A stretch of 64,000 bases of DNA, taken from assembly GCF_018812025.1 (NCBI RefSeq), contig NC_063045.1, forward strand, positions 56,801,957 through 56,865,956. Direction: 5' to 3'. The translations under genes and the position numbers were made by a program. Position 1 is the stretch's first letter; each line of letters starts with the position of its first letter. The notes beneath the pieces were generated by a model that was given only the letters and a program-made list of their open reading frames with translations, made no database searches and was not told the DNA's origin. Positions 1 to 12,246 of this stretch are shown here, piece after piece. Source of the DNA: Megalobrama amblycephala (taxonomy: Eukaryota > Chordata > Actinopteri > Cypriniformes > Xenocyprididae).

Positions 1-669
1 GAATTAGTTATTAGTCTGTGGATAATTAGTGAACATCAGAAATGCACATTATAACGCATCAGTGAAGTTTAGAAACTGGCGGCAGAAACATACTTGACTC
101 ATTACCGCGCACTAGTGGCGAGTTTGTGTATTACACATCAATACACACTTACCATATATCCTTCAATAACCATAACAGCTCTATCAGAGGGCTTGTGTAT
201 TTGTTCATTCAGCTGAGACAGAGTCTGTTAAAGATTTTTTTTTTTTTTTTTTAAAGTTTAGTTTATCTCGATAACTGAGCATTAGGGAGAGAGCGGAAAC
301 AGAGTTCAACCACTCTCGTCCAAGAAAAGCTATATGCGTGTTTTAATAGACACAGAACACTGACAACCCTTTACCTTTCCAACACTTTTCCTGGCAGGGC
401 ACTAATGCTGACACTCACAAAGGAACATGGGCACTCTCAGGGGCCGTGTTTTTCATTGAACAATTTCCCCCAGAGCTGCCAAGTGCGGGTAAGGGTAAAA
501 CCTCCATGTGAAGTTTAGCAATACTTCGAGCTTAATCTTAAGTGTCTGTGAAGCTTTTAGGATTTTGCAATTGTTTTTGTTTTCTAAGATCCGTGCATTT
601 CCATGATAGGCTTGATAAATTTATATCAAGATGAAAACGAGTAACAGAACAAAGAGAGATGCAGCACAC
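1..669. other. intergenic, no feature recognised
   Basis: Mixed AT-rich sequence with a 15 bp poly-T near 237. No gene, RNA or element boundary seen. Confidence 0.5.
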
Positions 670-1032
670 TTTAAAGTCACCATGAAACCAAAATTGACAG
701 GTCTTGTTTTTTTATGGAATATTACAGTGTTTATTATAAATTATTTATCTGTGCACACTTTTTTCATGTGGGTAGACTTTAATTAAAATAGCTTCCCCTC
801 CCTCTTGCAGCGACATCTCTTCTCTTCTCTGATGATGTGTTTATACTGGCATGAGGGCGGGGCAACCTGTCACTCAAATGAGATTCACCAATAGCAAACC
901 ACAATCATCCAATCAAATCAACATGGACAAAATAAAGTCCCGCTCTACATTTTATCTTGTTCCAGAAACCGTTTAACTCGGATATATGCCACAATAGGTA
1001 AGAAAAGACTATCACAACTTCCATTTTCATGC
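670..1032 (+). repeat. dispersed repeat, copy 1
   Basis: Begins tttaaagtcaccatgaaacc and runs to ttccattttcatgcc. It shares block-by-block similarity and order with 7862-8242, including ctccctcttgcag, cacatctcttctcttctctg and caacctgtcact. The TTAA before AGTCACC fits a TTAA-targeting element, but no right terminus was found. Confidence 0.7.
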
Positions 1033-1330
1033 CAACTTTAACTGCTTTACAAAAAGATAAAATAAGCTTTTCTTTCAGAAACAAGGTTTCTGTTTCAAAG
1101 CAAATAACAGGTTTGCACTAAAAAGACGATTACCTGTACTTTAAACCTTTTTGGACAAAGTGAATATTTTTGAAGGTGTCTTTCTGTATTTATTGACTAA
1201 AACATAACCATAACAGAAGAAAGGAAAAATTCAAAAAAGGTTTTGAATGATCTGAGTAACGAATGACTGAATTCCTTTAAAATTAAGTTTCCTGTAAAGT
1301 ACCTGTGTTTTTTTTTTTTTTTTTTGTACA

Positions 1331-1900
1331 GATGACAACATTTTCAAAACAATCCACGAAAATCCACACGAATCCACAAGGATCCATGAAAACAACTAAA
1401 ACGCTGTATTTTGCCGCCAGGCCAGTAGTTGGCGATGTCATTTTGTAAAGAAACGCTATGCGGCAAAAAAGTTTTCCATTTTTAGTTGAAAACGGTGTTG
1501 TGTAAACAGCCCCTCATTTTATTGTTACATGCTTTGGCTCTGTTTAGTTTCATTTTTTTTAGGGGCTGTTTACATGACACAGTTTTCCACTAAAAATGGA
1601 AAACATATTATGTGTTTTGGCCATTCATTTACATGACAACCGAGTTTTAGGGGCCTGAAAACGCAAACTTTTCAATGTGCAAGTTTTTGACATTATTGTC
1701 TATGTGTAAACTACAAAAATGTGAATATGTGAAAACGGTTACATTATGTGCATGCATATTACATGTTCAGTCTATAGGCACATAGTGTTTGTTTAGTGAC
1801 ATCGCCAACTACTGGCCTGGCGGCAGAATACAGCGTTTTTAGTTGTTTTTGCGGATCCATGTGAATGGGGATAATTTTGACAACATTATCATTTGTACGC
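1331..1900. repeat. head-to-head pair of fold-back elements
   Basis: Two copies of one element face each other. The left copy (inverted) ends at about 1514 with gtgtaaacagcccct. The right copy starts at about 1560 with aggggctgtttacatg. Matching inverted arms are 1471-1514 with 1560-1603, and 1381-1440 with 1799-1858 (ggatccat, ttagttgtttt, actggcctggcgg). About 45 bp separate the termini. The left copy is internally shorter. No coding sequence is seen. Confidence 0.8.
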
Positions 1901-3396
1901 AAAAAACTTTTTAGTACATCATTGTCGACCTTAGTTTCCTCAGTTCATTGTTCCGTGTCATAGGCTATTCGAATTATGTGGTTGTGTTGTATATTTGCTG
2001 TTTCTCCTGAGATTTGTCATTAAAGACTGCTATTTTGGATTTCCCTCTTTGTTGTACACTATAACTACTAAAACCACACAGCAACTGTGCTGCAAAATGA
2101 TTTAACGCAGTTACACAGGACTTGTTAATAAGGATCTCAGGCTATTCGTGTGACAGAGAGCCATTTAGTTGTTTGCATTGTAGCTGAGCTCACGGCTAGA
2201 CACCTGTAATCCACAACATATAAGCCCGAATACAGAAAACATGTTTTCTATTGTTATAGCTCACACTCTGGTTTCACTGGGGGAGTCCTTGCGTGCAAAA
2301 CTCGCTTCAAATCATGCCGCATTATGTGGCACACCTGACGAGTTCTCAGGCACTGATGTCTCTAAACCTGCCTTAAAGGCATATCATCTATGAGTATGTC
2401 ACATAACCTGATACCTATGCTTATGATAAATATATCTCATATTACACTACATCATACAAAACTGTTACATTACGATGTTGCATGAAAACCCAATGAAGTA
2501 CACAGCATCAAGCAAAAAGAAAAATGAATAAATCAATTTGAGACCTTAATACTCCAAAACTACCAAATCACATTTATATTAAAGAAAAACACAAGTAATA
2601 CAGTATTTTTTGATGTTTATCATGTTATTTAGGGAAAAAAAGTCATGTTAAAAAATAATATAATATATTTTATAATATATATAGGCTATAGGCATACATT
2701 TCATTTTAAATAATCCTTTGTTTTCAAATATTTAAAGTGAATTAATTGCAAGCAATTAATGAATCCTTAAATAAATATGTATCACAACATGTAATCTGTC
2801 TTCTGATTTTGGCCATTGAAAAACCCATGATGCATTTTTATTAAAAAAATGATCATCATCATCTTCATATTTATTAAAATAGCAGACACTTATTCAAAGT
2901 GCTTCAACAAATATGGAAATGCGCCTTTTATCAAAACACAATATTCTATTAAAACAACCAAGCTACACACTCTACTATACTCAAAGTACAAACTCATGCA
3001 GTAAAAACTGAGCATGGAGCAGCTGAACATGCAAATCTTGCTGCATTGACGTTCAACATCAAAAGTGGGTCAGTTTGCTCTTCCTCCTCTCCAACACATT
3101 CAGCTTTTTTAGAGCATCAACCATCGGGACAACCAGAGAGTCTAAAGTGTATAAACAATGGCTCAAATGCTCACACTCACTACATAAGGATAGCATTATC
3201 ACGGCGTCTTGTTTTGAAACTAAAGCCGTAAGCGGAGAAGGCTGCAGTGGTTGTGGGCAGGAATCGGTGGTTTTGTGGGCACCTCAAATGCCCTTGATGT
3301 GCCTTTCATTATCTCAAACACTCTTGATGGATTCCCTACAGCTGTGGCCTCTAGAGAAAGAAATGAGGGGATCTAGCGCCAGCGATGAGCATTAAT
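1901..3396. other. intergenic, nothing recognised
   Basis: AT-rich, with short frames at 3046-3395 that overlap each other and show no domain or codon pattern. Confidence 0.5.
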
Positions 3397-3711
3397 GCCC
3401 GTTCACACTATGAATGATAACTATAACGATAACTATATTGGCGTCCACACCAGTGGACGATTTCATTCTGTTTAGTATAAGTGCGCATAAGTTTTGCCGT
3501 CTGCCGCTTTAAATGCTCGAGCTCGTTAAAGCAGGATGGATTCTGATTGGCTGTCAATTTTTTATCGTTCATCAGCTGAAAAAAATCATTCTAAAAGTGA
3601 TTCCAACGATATCGTTTCTCATTGCTGTTATAGTTATAGTTGTAGTTTGAACTCTGCTATTCTTTTATATTCAGAACGATTTTTAGAACAATATCGTAAT
3701 CATTATCTTTG
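3397..3711. repeat. MITE fragment with gataactata-type ends
   Basis: Begins gcccgttcacactatgaatg, then gataactataacgataac. It contains gatatcgtttctcattg and ends in the degraded complement of the same motif. It is the same family as the element at 3712-4895 and abuts it directly. Confidence 0.7.
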
Positions 3712-3754
3712 AGGCCCGATCACACCAAGAACGATAACTATAAAGATAACTATA

Positions 3755-3979
3755 CACTGTAAAAAAGAATTGTTGGTTTAACTTAAAAAAGTAAGTAAGT
3801 TACCTAGTTGCCTTAAAAATTTGAGTTCATTGAAATTAAAAATTTGAATACAATGAAGGCGATTGGTTTAATCAACAGAAACTCAAAATATTACGTTATC
3901 TGAACCACATTAATTATTTAAGTTGATTTGACAAAAGAAAAAATGTTGTGATAACAAATCATGAAATTTTTTTACAATG
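3755..3979. mobile_element. 225 bp MITE with CACTGTAAAAAA ends, TA target duplication
   Basis: Starts cactgtaaaaaag and ends tttttttacaatg, an inverted pair with one mismatch over the first 12 bases. A TA dinucleotide flanks each side (3753-3754 and 3980-3981). Joining the flanks restores aactataacgacaacta, which fits the interrupted host repeat. The TA duplication suggests mobilisation by a Tc1/mariner-type transposase. Confidence 0.82.
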
Positions 3980-4166
3980 TAACGACAACTATATTAGCAT
4001 CCACACGAGCGGACGATATCGTTAGCGCATGTTGCCGTCTTTTGTCGTCTATACCACTTTAAATCCTCAAGCTCTTTAAAGCAGGCTGTCCGTGTTCATA
4101 AGCTGGAAAAAAAAATGTTTCTGAAAATGATTCCAGTGATATCGTTTCTCGGTACCGTTATCGTTA

Positions 4167-4807
4167 TAAGGGCCTTTCGCACTGGATAGTTATAGGAACT
4201 TATATATATAGGAACTATACTCCAGGGCGGTTCCCATACAACTAATATTCCCCTAGGGCCATTTTCCTGGTTGCATTTGCACCGGAAGTAGGAACTCTGA
4301 AGTGACGTAACATGGCTGTCATTTAAGTGTGGCATCAACCAACATCAACAACTGGAGAATGGAGGTTGCCGTAATCTGAGCTGTGTTTTTGTTGTGTAGT
4401 GGGATTTGTGATAATGGAAATAGAATGTAGATGTATAAGTTATGCGATGGAAAGAGCAAAAAGGAGGGCTAACGGACTATTTTTCGCTTGGTCCCTTCAA
4501 AGTCGCGTTGTATTTCCTCGTGGAGTTTGTTCGTGGAGTAAACTGTGCGCGTTTACGCGCCTTTTTAAAAATGGCAGGTGCCGTTTCGTTTGGCATACGT
4601 TCGACCGATTAACGTACACTTGCGTCGCTGGTAGTTCTTATTGTGCTGGGTTAGACCCTACTCTGAAATAGGAGCTACTTTAATTCCCCACAAAACGCAT
4701 CCTTAGAACTAAATTCATTCCCAATTCCTGCAGTGCGAACACACTAAAAAAGTGGGTACTTCCGCCGGAACTATGAAAAGATTTTCATATAGGTGCAAAA
4801 GCCCTTA
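4167..4807. mobile_element. 640 bp element with TAAGGGC ends
   Basis: The left end taagggcctttcgcac is matched by gtgcaaaagccctta at the right end. TA lies on both sides (4165-4166 and 4808-4809), and joining the flanks restores gttatagttg of the host. The interior has an open frame of 90 codons (4399-4671) that resembles no known protein and is probably chance. Confidence 0.75.
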
Positions 4808-4895
4808 TAGTTGTATTGTTGACGTTTTCTGTTATAATTACAATGATATTTATAATATCGTTATCATAGTTATTGTCCTTGGTGCGAACAGGCCT

Positions 4896-5944
4896 TTAGC
4901 CTCGGAACCTGTGCACACTTACTGTATTTAATCCAAATTTCAACACATCTTCATCTTTTTATTCCAATGTTATGTACAGTGTCACCAAACAAAATCAATT
5001 TTAAATATATAGTGGCTTGATAAAGTCCTCAAAATGTCAGACAAAGACAGCCACGGTTGATGTCAAAGCTTTTTGTCATAAAAGGAGCCGTAAACAAGCT
5101 TGACTCAATATTAGTCAACGTGACCAGCTCACATATTCATCTCCTAGACAAACATATCTATTTACGAAGGCAAACTATGTCCCGAAAAAAAGCCCACCTC
5201 TCTAAATTTGTATCTCTCTATTTCTATTCTCAGGTCTGCATTCCCCAAACGAGACGTGTTGAAACACCGTGTCACACTAGCACCGGCGCTTTATTGACTT
5301 ATGTTCGCCACAGACACGTCACTTTTTCGCCAACATCAATTGTTCGATTTAGATACTTTTTGGTCACTTACCAGTCCGATAATGTTCTTCTCCAGGAAGG
5401 TCAACCCTCCAGCACCTGCTGTGGGTCAGTCTTTGTAGAAAAAGAAAAAAGATTGTTAATATGTCAAAAAAAGGCTAAGGAAAAAGTAATCAAGCCAGAC
5501 CAGCTGGCTTTGAAGAGAAACCCAAAATTGGGTTGTGTTTGGTTCAGATCTCGATCCACAGTGAAGGGGAGATGGCATCCTCACCCTAACCGCACCCAAC
5601 AAGGACATACACACTCACACACATAAGCGCATGTATGCGTGATCGTTCAGTGCGAGCGTCTGGCAGGGCCCCTCTCACCTGCTCCCGTCAGTCTCGTGTA
5701 TATTTAGAAGAAAGTATCACTGTCATGCAGACCTCTGTTGGCCTTGGCACAAGTGCCCAGGATTATTGCCCCTTCAAGAAGATATTGCAGCTTTTCATGC
5801 AGATTAATTTAATTTAGATGAAATTCAATTTGTATTTGACAGGACAAGAGCATGCTGTTCTTGGGCAAGCAACATCTCTGTAGTCAAATAGGTGAAGCTC
5901 ACAGCAGTGTTGTTTTAGTATTATTACTATTATAGTTTATGTTA
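4896..5944. other. intergenic; holds the longest open frame of the window
   Basis: A 189-codon frame (5057-5626, plus) has no signal peptide, domain or recognisable similarity. It is rich in Ser, Arg, Lys and His without a repeating pattern. No splice-site context or Kozak support decides for it. Probably chance. Confidence 0.5.
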
Positions 5945-6355
5945 CACTCTGAAAAATGCTGGGTTAAAAACAACTCAAGTTGGGTTGGGTTGATTGAGTT
6001 GTTTTAGCCCAGCGGTTGGGTTAAATGTTCGCCCAACATGCTGGGCAGTTAACCCAACTATTGTTTAAAAATGACTGTATGGCTGGCTTAAAATGAACTT
6101 AAAAATAGGTTGGAAAATCAGACACGTAATTAGAGGCAACAATAATAATCAAAAGGTGAACATTTATTAATAAGCAATTTAATAAATGCTTATTGCTTAA
6201 TTATTATTCATTAAACTTATTAATAAATGTTCATTTATTAAACATATTAATAAATGTTCATTTCCAACATACTTTGGGCTCATTTTAAGCGAGCAAAATA
6301 CAGTATTTTTTACACAATAGTTGAGGTAAATAAAAACATTTTCAACCCAACTTGG
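5945..6355 (+). repeat. MITE with aatgctgggttaaaaacaac start, copy 1
   Basis: Starts cactctgaaaaatgctgggt. It contains ggctggcttaaaatgaac, gtgaacatttattaataagc and a run of ttaataaatg repeats, and ends with aacccaactt. It matches 62683-63047 block by block in the same orientation. Confidence 0.78.
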
Positions 6356-6521
6356 CTTAATTTTAAAGTTTTAGTCATTTTGTTGTGTTTTGTCAGTTTT
6401 TTATTATCTATATATTGTCTTTATTGAGTTTTAGCTTGTAGTTTATTTAGTTTTAGTTATTTTAGTACTTCAACTTCAATTAAACAAAAATGAGAAAAGT
6501 TGCTTTGGCAACTTGCTTAAA

Positions 6522-6560
6522 ATTTTATTTTATTTTATTTTATTTTATTTTATTTTATTT
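6522..6560 (+). repeat. (TTTTA)n microsatellite
   Basis: About eight tandem ttttattttattt units, directly visible. Confidence 0.9.
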
Positions 6561-6962
6561 CAGTTCATGTTTATTTTATTTGAAGTAATGAAAATGTTAT
6601 TTATGGTTATAGTTTTAATTATAGCTAATGATAAGCTTGTCCAGGCTAAATTTAATCCACAAATTTAAAAAAAGAAAGAAAAAAAGAAATATTATTTCAC
6701 ATAAAGAAAGTGAGGTCTCTTTTAGGACTATTATAAGATTTTTCATGACATATTTCCATTATCGTAATGTGTCCGGAATTATTTTCAGATTTGGTTTGTA
6801 ATTTCCATTATTCTCAATGATGATTGTCAATTAAATTCTCATAATAGTATAATTCAGTAATTATACTATAATTCTATATTATACTAAATTATACTATAAT
6901 TCTCATTATAGTATAAATTCTCATTATAAATTCACAATAATTTACTGAAACATAAATAAATT

Positions 6963-7086
<124 letters not shown>

Positions 7087-7861
7087 ACGATAGAACAAAC
7101 AAAGAAAGAATGAATGATGGATGGATAGAACAATAGATGACTTTGCATTATTTCTGTAGCATTGCTTTGAACATACAGTCATAACTGCCATCAATGTAAA
7201 GTTTGCATTCACATGCATCTTTTGCAATGGGATACTCTGAGAAAGAGGACACTAGCGGTCACATGACTCTTATGGAACATATCCCTGGTCACCATGTGGT
7301 AATGGGAGGGCCCTGCTGGTCTGTCCTGGTATGCATGTCGACCAGTCCCAGAGAGACACTGAACCTCCAGCTGAAACCAAAGATAACAAACATTTGCCCA
7401 CGCAGTGGCTGTCTTAACATGGATGGGTGAAAACGTATAACCCTGTTGCTGAGCTTTTGGGAAATGACAGTGGCATAAAATTTTACCTGAGATTTACCGG
7501 AATTGTTCAGTTCGACAAAGACAATATCTCAATCCTCATCTGAAAACATCAAGCGGCAAGCGCTGTGCAGTTGTCCAAGACTTGATTTCAGGATGGATTG
7601 GATTTGGACTGCTCACAACCTGTGTTTATAGAGAGACAATTTAAACAAACTTGCATGGAATATAGAGAAAGTCAATTATCTGTCTCCACAGCAGCAGTTC
7701 CAGTAAAATGCGTCTGAAGCGGCTGAAAATGGCTTTTCCACTCAGTATTTTTGACTTTTTTTTCCAGTACAAATATCTGAACATTCTTAAATCAACATCA
7801 ACTTGAGATACAAATTACTTAAGGAATTAAGTCTTGTTTTCTGAACAATGTACCGAAATTA
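7087..7861. other. intergenic, nothing recognised
   Basis: Unique-looking sequence between the microsatellite and the second dispersed repeat; no supported gene. Confidence 0.5.
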
Positions 7862-8242
7862 AGTGAAATCAAAATTGACAATTATTTTTTAATGGAATAT
7901 TGCGGTATTTACTACACATGATTTATCCATGCTCATCATAATTTTTTAAAAATGTGCTCTTGTGAACTTTATAACTTTCCCTCCTTCTTGCAGCCACATC
8001 TCTTCTCTTCTCTGATAACATGTTTACTGGAGCGAGAGTGGAACAACCTGTCACTAAATGATTAATAATATGCTAATAGTAATAATAAAACCATAACTAT
8101 CCAACCATTCAATTAATTCCCAATAGACAAACTCAAGTTCTGTCCTACATTTTTTCCTCTCTTTTCCTCATTTTTCCTCGGAAGCTTTTAACTCAGATAT
8201 ACATCACAATAGAGAAGACTATTGCAACTTCCGTTTCATGCC
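7862..8242 (+). repeat. dispersed repeat, copy 2 of the 670-1032 family
   Basis: Same orientation as the copy 7 kb upstream. It diverges at many positions and has small indels, but the blocks aaaattgaca, catctcttctcttctctga and gcaacttccgtttcatgcc stay in order. The left end lacks the clean ttaaagtcacc start, so this copy looks older. Confidence 0.7.
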
Positions 8243-8381
8243 GATTTTAAAACTTTTCACTTTTACCAACTTTTGGGGTCTACTAGAATAGATTTATGCT
8301 TAAATGTTCAAAAAAATGTTTTTTTTTTTCACATATTTTACATTTTTGCGCCACCTCTCTTCCCAGTCTGTCAGTAATGGT

Positions 8382-8589
8382 CAGTGTTGCCAAGTGTACA
8401 GTTTTCCCCGCAGAATTGGGCTACTTTTAATTTGTTGCCAAGGGTAAAAAAAAAATTCAAACACCCCCAGACATACAAATTAAGTGGAAAATTCAGCTGC
8501 TAGATGGAGAAAATTGCATTGGGCTATTTTTGGGCTACCTTTGACTGGCCATTGGGCTACTTTTGTTGCACATACCTGGCAACCCTGGT
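8382..8589. repeat. short element with gttgcca/tggcaac ends
   Basis: The left end cagtgttgccaagt pairs with the right end cctggcaaccctgg. The interior repeats ttgggctac four times. It looks like a small non-autonomous DNA element. Confidence 0.55.
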
Positions 8590-9430
8590 AATGGTGCATT
8601 CTATTTGTCCTCAGATGTGGGAAGTTCCCCAGTAGGACCTTTTTAACTGGAAATGCTCCCTCAAGTAGAATTTGTGACTGGGGAACTTGGGGAAAGCACA
8701 AAAACCCCAACTTCAGAATCCAATATGGCTGCTCAGAATATTAACTGAAACAGTAGTAATATATTATTTATTAGCATTTCTGTTTGTCTCAGTAAACTCA
8801 GTGGTGCACACAGTATTTGTGGACATAATTCTTTGGCATTATTGGTGCAAAATGCTGCTTTTTTATGCGTTTGTATTCTAAATAAACCAGCAAAGGTTTG
8901 CCAGGACGCATCCATCTTAGTTTTTGGACCTATTAAATGGAACGCACTCACCTCGGGTGTGACATCAAACCCAGCTCCTACATCCCTCTTTCCAGGTAAA
9001 TGGAACACAGCATAACATTCTGGCTGTGTCCAAAATCGCCCCCTATATCCTTAAATAGGGCACTATTTGAGGGGACCATAGTTACCATAGTTTCAAGTGC
9101 ACTCATTCAATCCCATAATGCACTGCAATAAGGAGTGTACAACAGATGAACGCTCAACAGCTAGAGAATACCTATAATGCACTGTGAGAGTCGCGCACCG
9201 AATGAATTCCCGCGTCTGACCAGAAGATGGCACCCGCAGCTGAATCATCCATCCATCCATTTTCCAAACCGCTGGTCCAATGTGGCGACAGCGTAATATC
9301 ATACAGGTATGATTATTAAATTGTTTCATTTAGGTTTATACATAGTTTCCATCACAGAGTTCAAGATAAATCTTTTCATTACTACTGGAGCTTCCAGTTT
9401 GCCAAGTTTCAAATAATTATTAAACAGCAA

Positions 9431-9583
9431 GTATAACCCCTCATGTTCGAACCACCCGCTCTAAGTGGGACTCAAACCGGGTCCGCCAGCATGGGAGTCG
9501 AGGGCTCTAACAAGGAGGCTAAAGACCGCAGTCTCTAGTTTCAGTCGCTAGAGCGCCTCTTCAGATCAGGGGAATGAGGTTTA
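9431..9583 (-). repeat. tRNA-derived SINE-like module, copy 1
   Basis: On the minus strand a degraded B-box (complement of ggactcaaaccgg, near 9468-9480) follows a segment containing the complement of gtcgctagagcgcctct. It aligns with 10141-10283 along its whole length. The B-box resemblance suggests a pol III/tRNA ancestor. Confidence 0.6.
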
Positions 9584-10140
9584 CCAAAGTCCCTCTAAGA
9601 CAAGTCATTTCACTCAGCGGCCATCTTTGAAACACCTCTTGGGCATCCTGGGAATCATGCAATCTCTTTGAATGGGGAAACATCAAATTCTCCAAAACTG
9701 TTAGCCAACCTTACGATTAAATTTCATATTTGAAATCCCCAATGAAATCTAACAACAACCGGCTCATAAATTGTGTTTCTAAACGCTCGAATCATGACAA
9801 AAAAACTGGATTTTTCAGGCTGGATCAAGCTAATGCGCATGCGCAGACCTAAATGCGCGTCTCTTCGGAGGCGCGCGTCTGACTGTTTCTATAGAAACCG
9901 GTGATTCTAACGGCCGCTGAAGTGACGCGATGACTTTACCAGTCGGCGATTGGCTCTTATTTAGAAGGCGGGACTTATTCCGCCATATTGCACGTTACAC
10001 TTTCTCCCATTCAAAACAATACGAGTGACACGTCTTGTGTTATTCTATAGTCTTTGGGTTTACATGCACAGCTCTTACCAGCCTACGTCCTTTACACTCA
10101 TCTCACTAAACATCACTCCCATCCGGGTCATGGCACCAAT

Positions 10141-10283
10141 GTAAACCCTCCTGTTCAAACCACCTGCTCTAAGCAGGACTCGAACCCGGATCCGTCGGCA
10201 TGGGAGTTGGGCGATCTAACATGGAGGCTAAAGACAGCAGTCCCTAGCGTCAGTCGCTAGAGCACCTCTTGAGTGAGATTTAC
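10141..10283 (-). repeat. tRNA-derived SINE-like module, copy 2
   Basis: A good B-box on the minus strand (complement of ggactcgaaccc at 10187-10198). It shares gctctaagcagg, catgggagt, ggaggctaaaga and gtcagtcgctagag with copy 1 at 9431-9583. It is flanked by a short direct repeat containing cacagctcttac (about 10060-10100 and 10280-10318). Confidence 0.65.
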
Positions 10284-10443
10284 ACACACAGCTCTTACTG
10301 GCCTTTGTCAATTACACAAGCGCATACTATGCACTCAGTATCCAAATTCACTCACTCGTTTTCATTTACTCCCTCAAGCAAACTATATTAGTGGACAAAT
10401 GTACGGAATAGTGAATGAGGTAGGGGCGATTTCAGACACAGCC

Positions 10444-12246
10444 TCAGTTTAGTTCCTGTCTCTATGAAGCCCCTCCTTCCGAAAATCATAATGTCCTCTG
10501 ATTGGTCGGTTCAGCTGGACCAGTGTGTTGTGATTGGTCAAATTCTTCGAGCATGTTTTGGAAATGTCACGCCCTTTACTATAACCATGATTTTCAACAC
10601 TACTATCGCAACTACACCTGGCCACGCCCGTTTTTTTGAGTGGGCTATGCCTTGGGCGGGAATTTTTATGAATAGAAACATTGTGACATGTTCATTCCTG
10701 GAAGAAAACTCAACACTACAATGAATCGAGGCATTTTAGGGAGTTCAGAAACAGTGCGCACTGATAACTCCCTTTGGAGTGACTCAGTGCTTAGTAACTT
10801 TGCAGACCTTTTTCATGCTCAAACAGCAACATTACACAGTAAAGAAAGATGAAAATGTAAAAAAAAAAACATAATAGGTACTCTTTAAGAATGTTTAGAT
10901 ATTTTACTGAAAAACAAGACAAAAATACTGAGTAAGAAAATCATTTTTTGCAGTGTGAGGTTTGCTCAAGTGCTCTGGCAACAAAACCTGTGTCTCGTTG
11001 GCCTTGTGCTCCGCTCAGCACTAGGAGTGGCGTGTGGCACCGGTGGCAAGGCCTAATGACAGAGCACCCGCGCCAGAGAGATCTTGTGGGAACACCATGT
11101 CCGGCACACCCAGGAGGGGCTCCAACATTGTGACACATTTATAGGGAAGCCGTTCCCAACACAAAACTTTTGTTGTTTTTGTTGTTGGTGGCCCAATTGA
11201 GCTTCAATGGTGGTGTCGACCGTCAATATTTCACCCCTGTGCGTCCGTCTGATGTACCGCCGACTTATCGCTCAAAGGCTTTTTGTTTTGTTATGGCACG
11301 GGGAAAAAAATCCACATGTCCGAGCTATTATCCTAACGAGTTGGCCGACAGATTTGCATGTGTGTTTCTGCTCTAGTCACCACAGAAAAAAAAAGGTTGC
11401 ATAAGAGACTCTGGCTAGTTTTATTCAAAAAGCCCTGAGGTTTGTGGCTGCGAGGTTTTTTGGCTTTCCATAGAGGTGCCTCTGTGTAGGAGAACAACCG
11501 TGCCGTTTCCCCAACACACTGTGGCGTGAGCTGACTTCAGCCTGTCAGGCCCTGAGCCGCCACACAAGGTCTCACTGTGTGTTTTAAGACCAGATGCTGT
11601 GAAGCAAAGCAGAAACAATGAGCACTGTGGCCCTTACTTACATTTTTCATCTGAAAAAAAAAAAGTAAATGCTACTGAAGATACTGTTAACTATAAAAAC
11701 ATCCCTGAGACACGGTAAGGCACAAAAAGCATGCAGCAGGAAAAGTGTGCGGCGAACAAGTGTCGGTTTGCGGGGGTTGGGAGAAGAAACGGCGTTCTGA
11801 GAAGTCCTACCTCCAAAGATAATATTTTCAAAAGATCTTTGCGCACACATCTGGTTCTTTTCAAGGGCGACTTATTGGTAGTGCCATAGCTTATTTTTCT
11901 TCACCCTGCACCTCTCCTACAGTGCTCTCCCAAGCATATCCCAGCGGCCCGGCTGAAAATGCTAATGTTCCTGACACTTAGTCCAGTCAGGCTCTTGGGA
12001 AGTGTTCTGAGGATGGGCCTCTCAGCTCCTTCCTCCACAGGATGAAGTGATGATATCTGAGGGCAGATCAATGAGACTTAAATGCAGAAACTTCATTTAA
12101 TATAAATATTAGTCTGAACAGCTCACCTGTTTCCTCTACTGTTTGGAGTCAATAAAAAGGTTTGGACATTTGAGTCATTCTAGAAAACAGGTGGCAATAA
12201 TAAAATAAATACATTTAAAATGTACAAAATGCAAGATTATATAGGC
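10444..12246. other. intergenic, several short frames, no gene
   Basis: 10480-10690 has two gattggt CCAAT-type motifs in repeat-like GC-rich sequence. 10940-11140 is open on both strands for about 60 codons. Nothing resembles a known protein. Confidence 0.5.

Larger units (their letters stand above)
3712..4895. mobile_element. outer transposon of a triple nest
   Basis: The left end aggcccgatcacaccaagaa followed by cgataactata is matched in inverted form at the right end by ttattgtccttggtgcgaac and aggcct. Two other elements interrupt it, at 3755-3979 and about 4167-4807. Removing both leaves a short MITE of the same family as 3397-3711. Family inference: hAT-like MITE, not verified. Confidence 0.8.
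9022..10443. mobile_element. 1.4 kb terminal-inverted-repeat element
   Basis: The left terminus ggctgtgtccaaaatcgccc is matched in inverted form by gggcgatttcagacacagcc at 10443. Subterminal sequences also pair loosely (tagggcactat, actatgcactcag). The interior has CpG-rich stretches (near 9835-9880) and two inserts resembling a tRNA-derived SINE. No transposase reading frame is visible, so the copy is non-autonomous. Confidence 0.82.

Noticed and set aside
5057..5626. 189-codon open frame on the plus strand as a gene
   Set aside because: No domain, signal, splice context or family resemblance; length is possible by chance in 64 kb.
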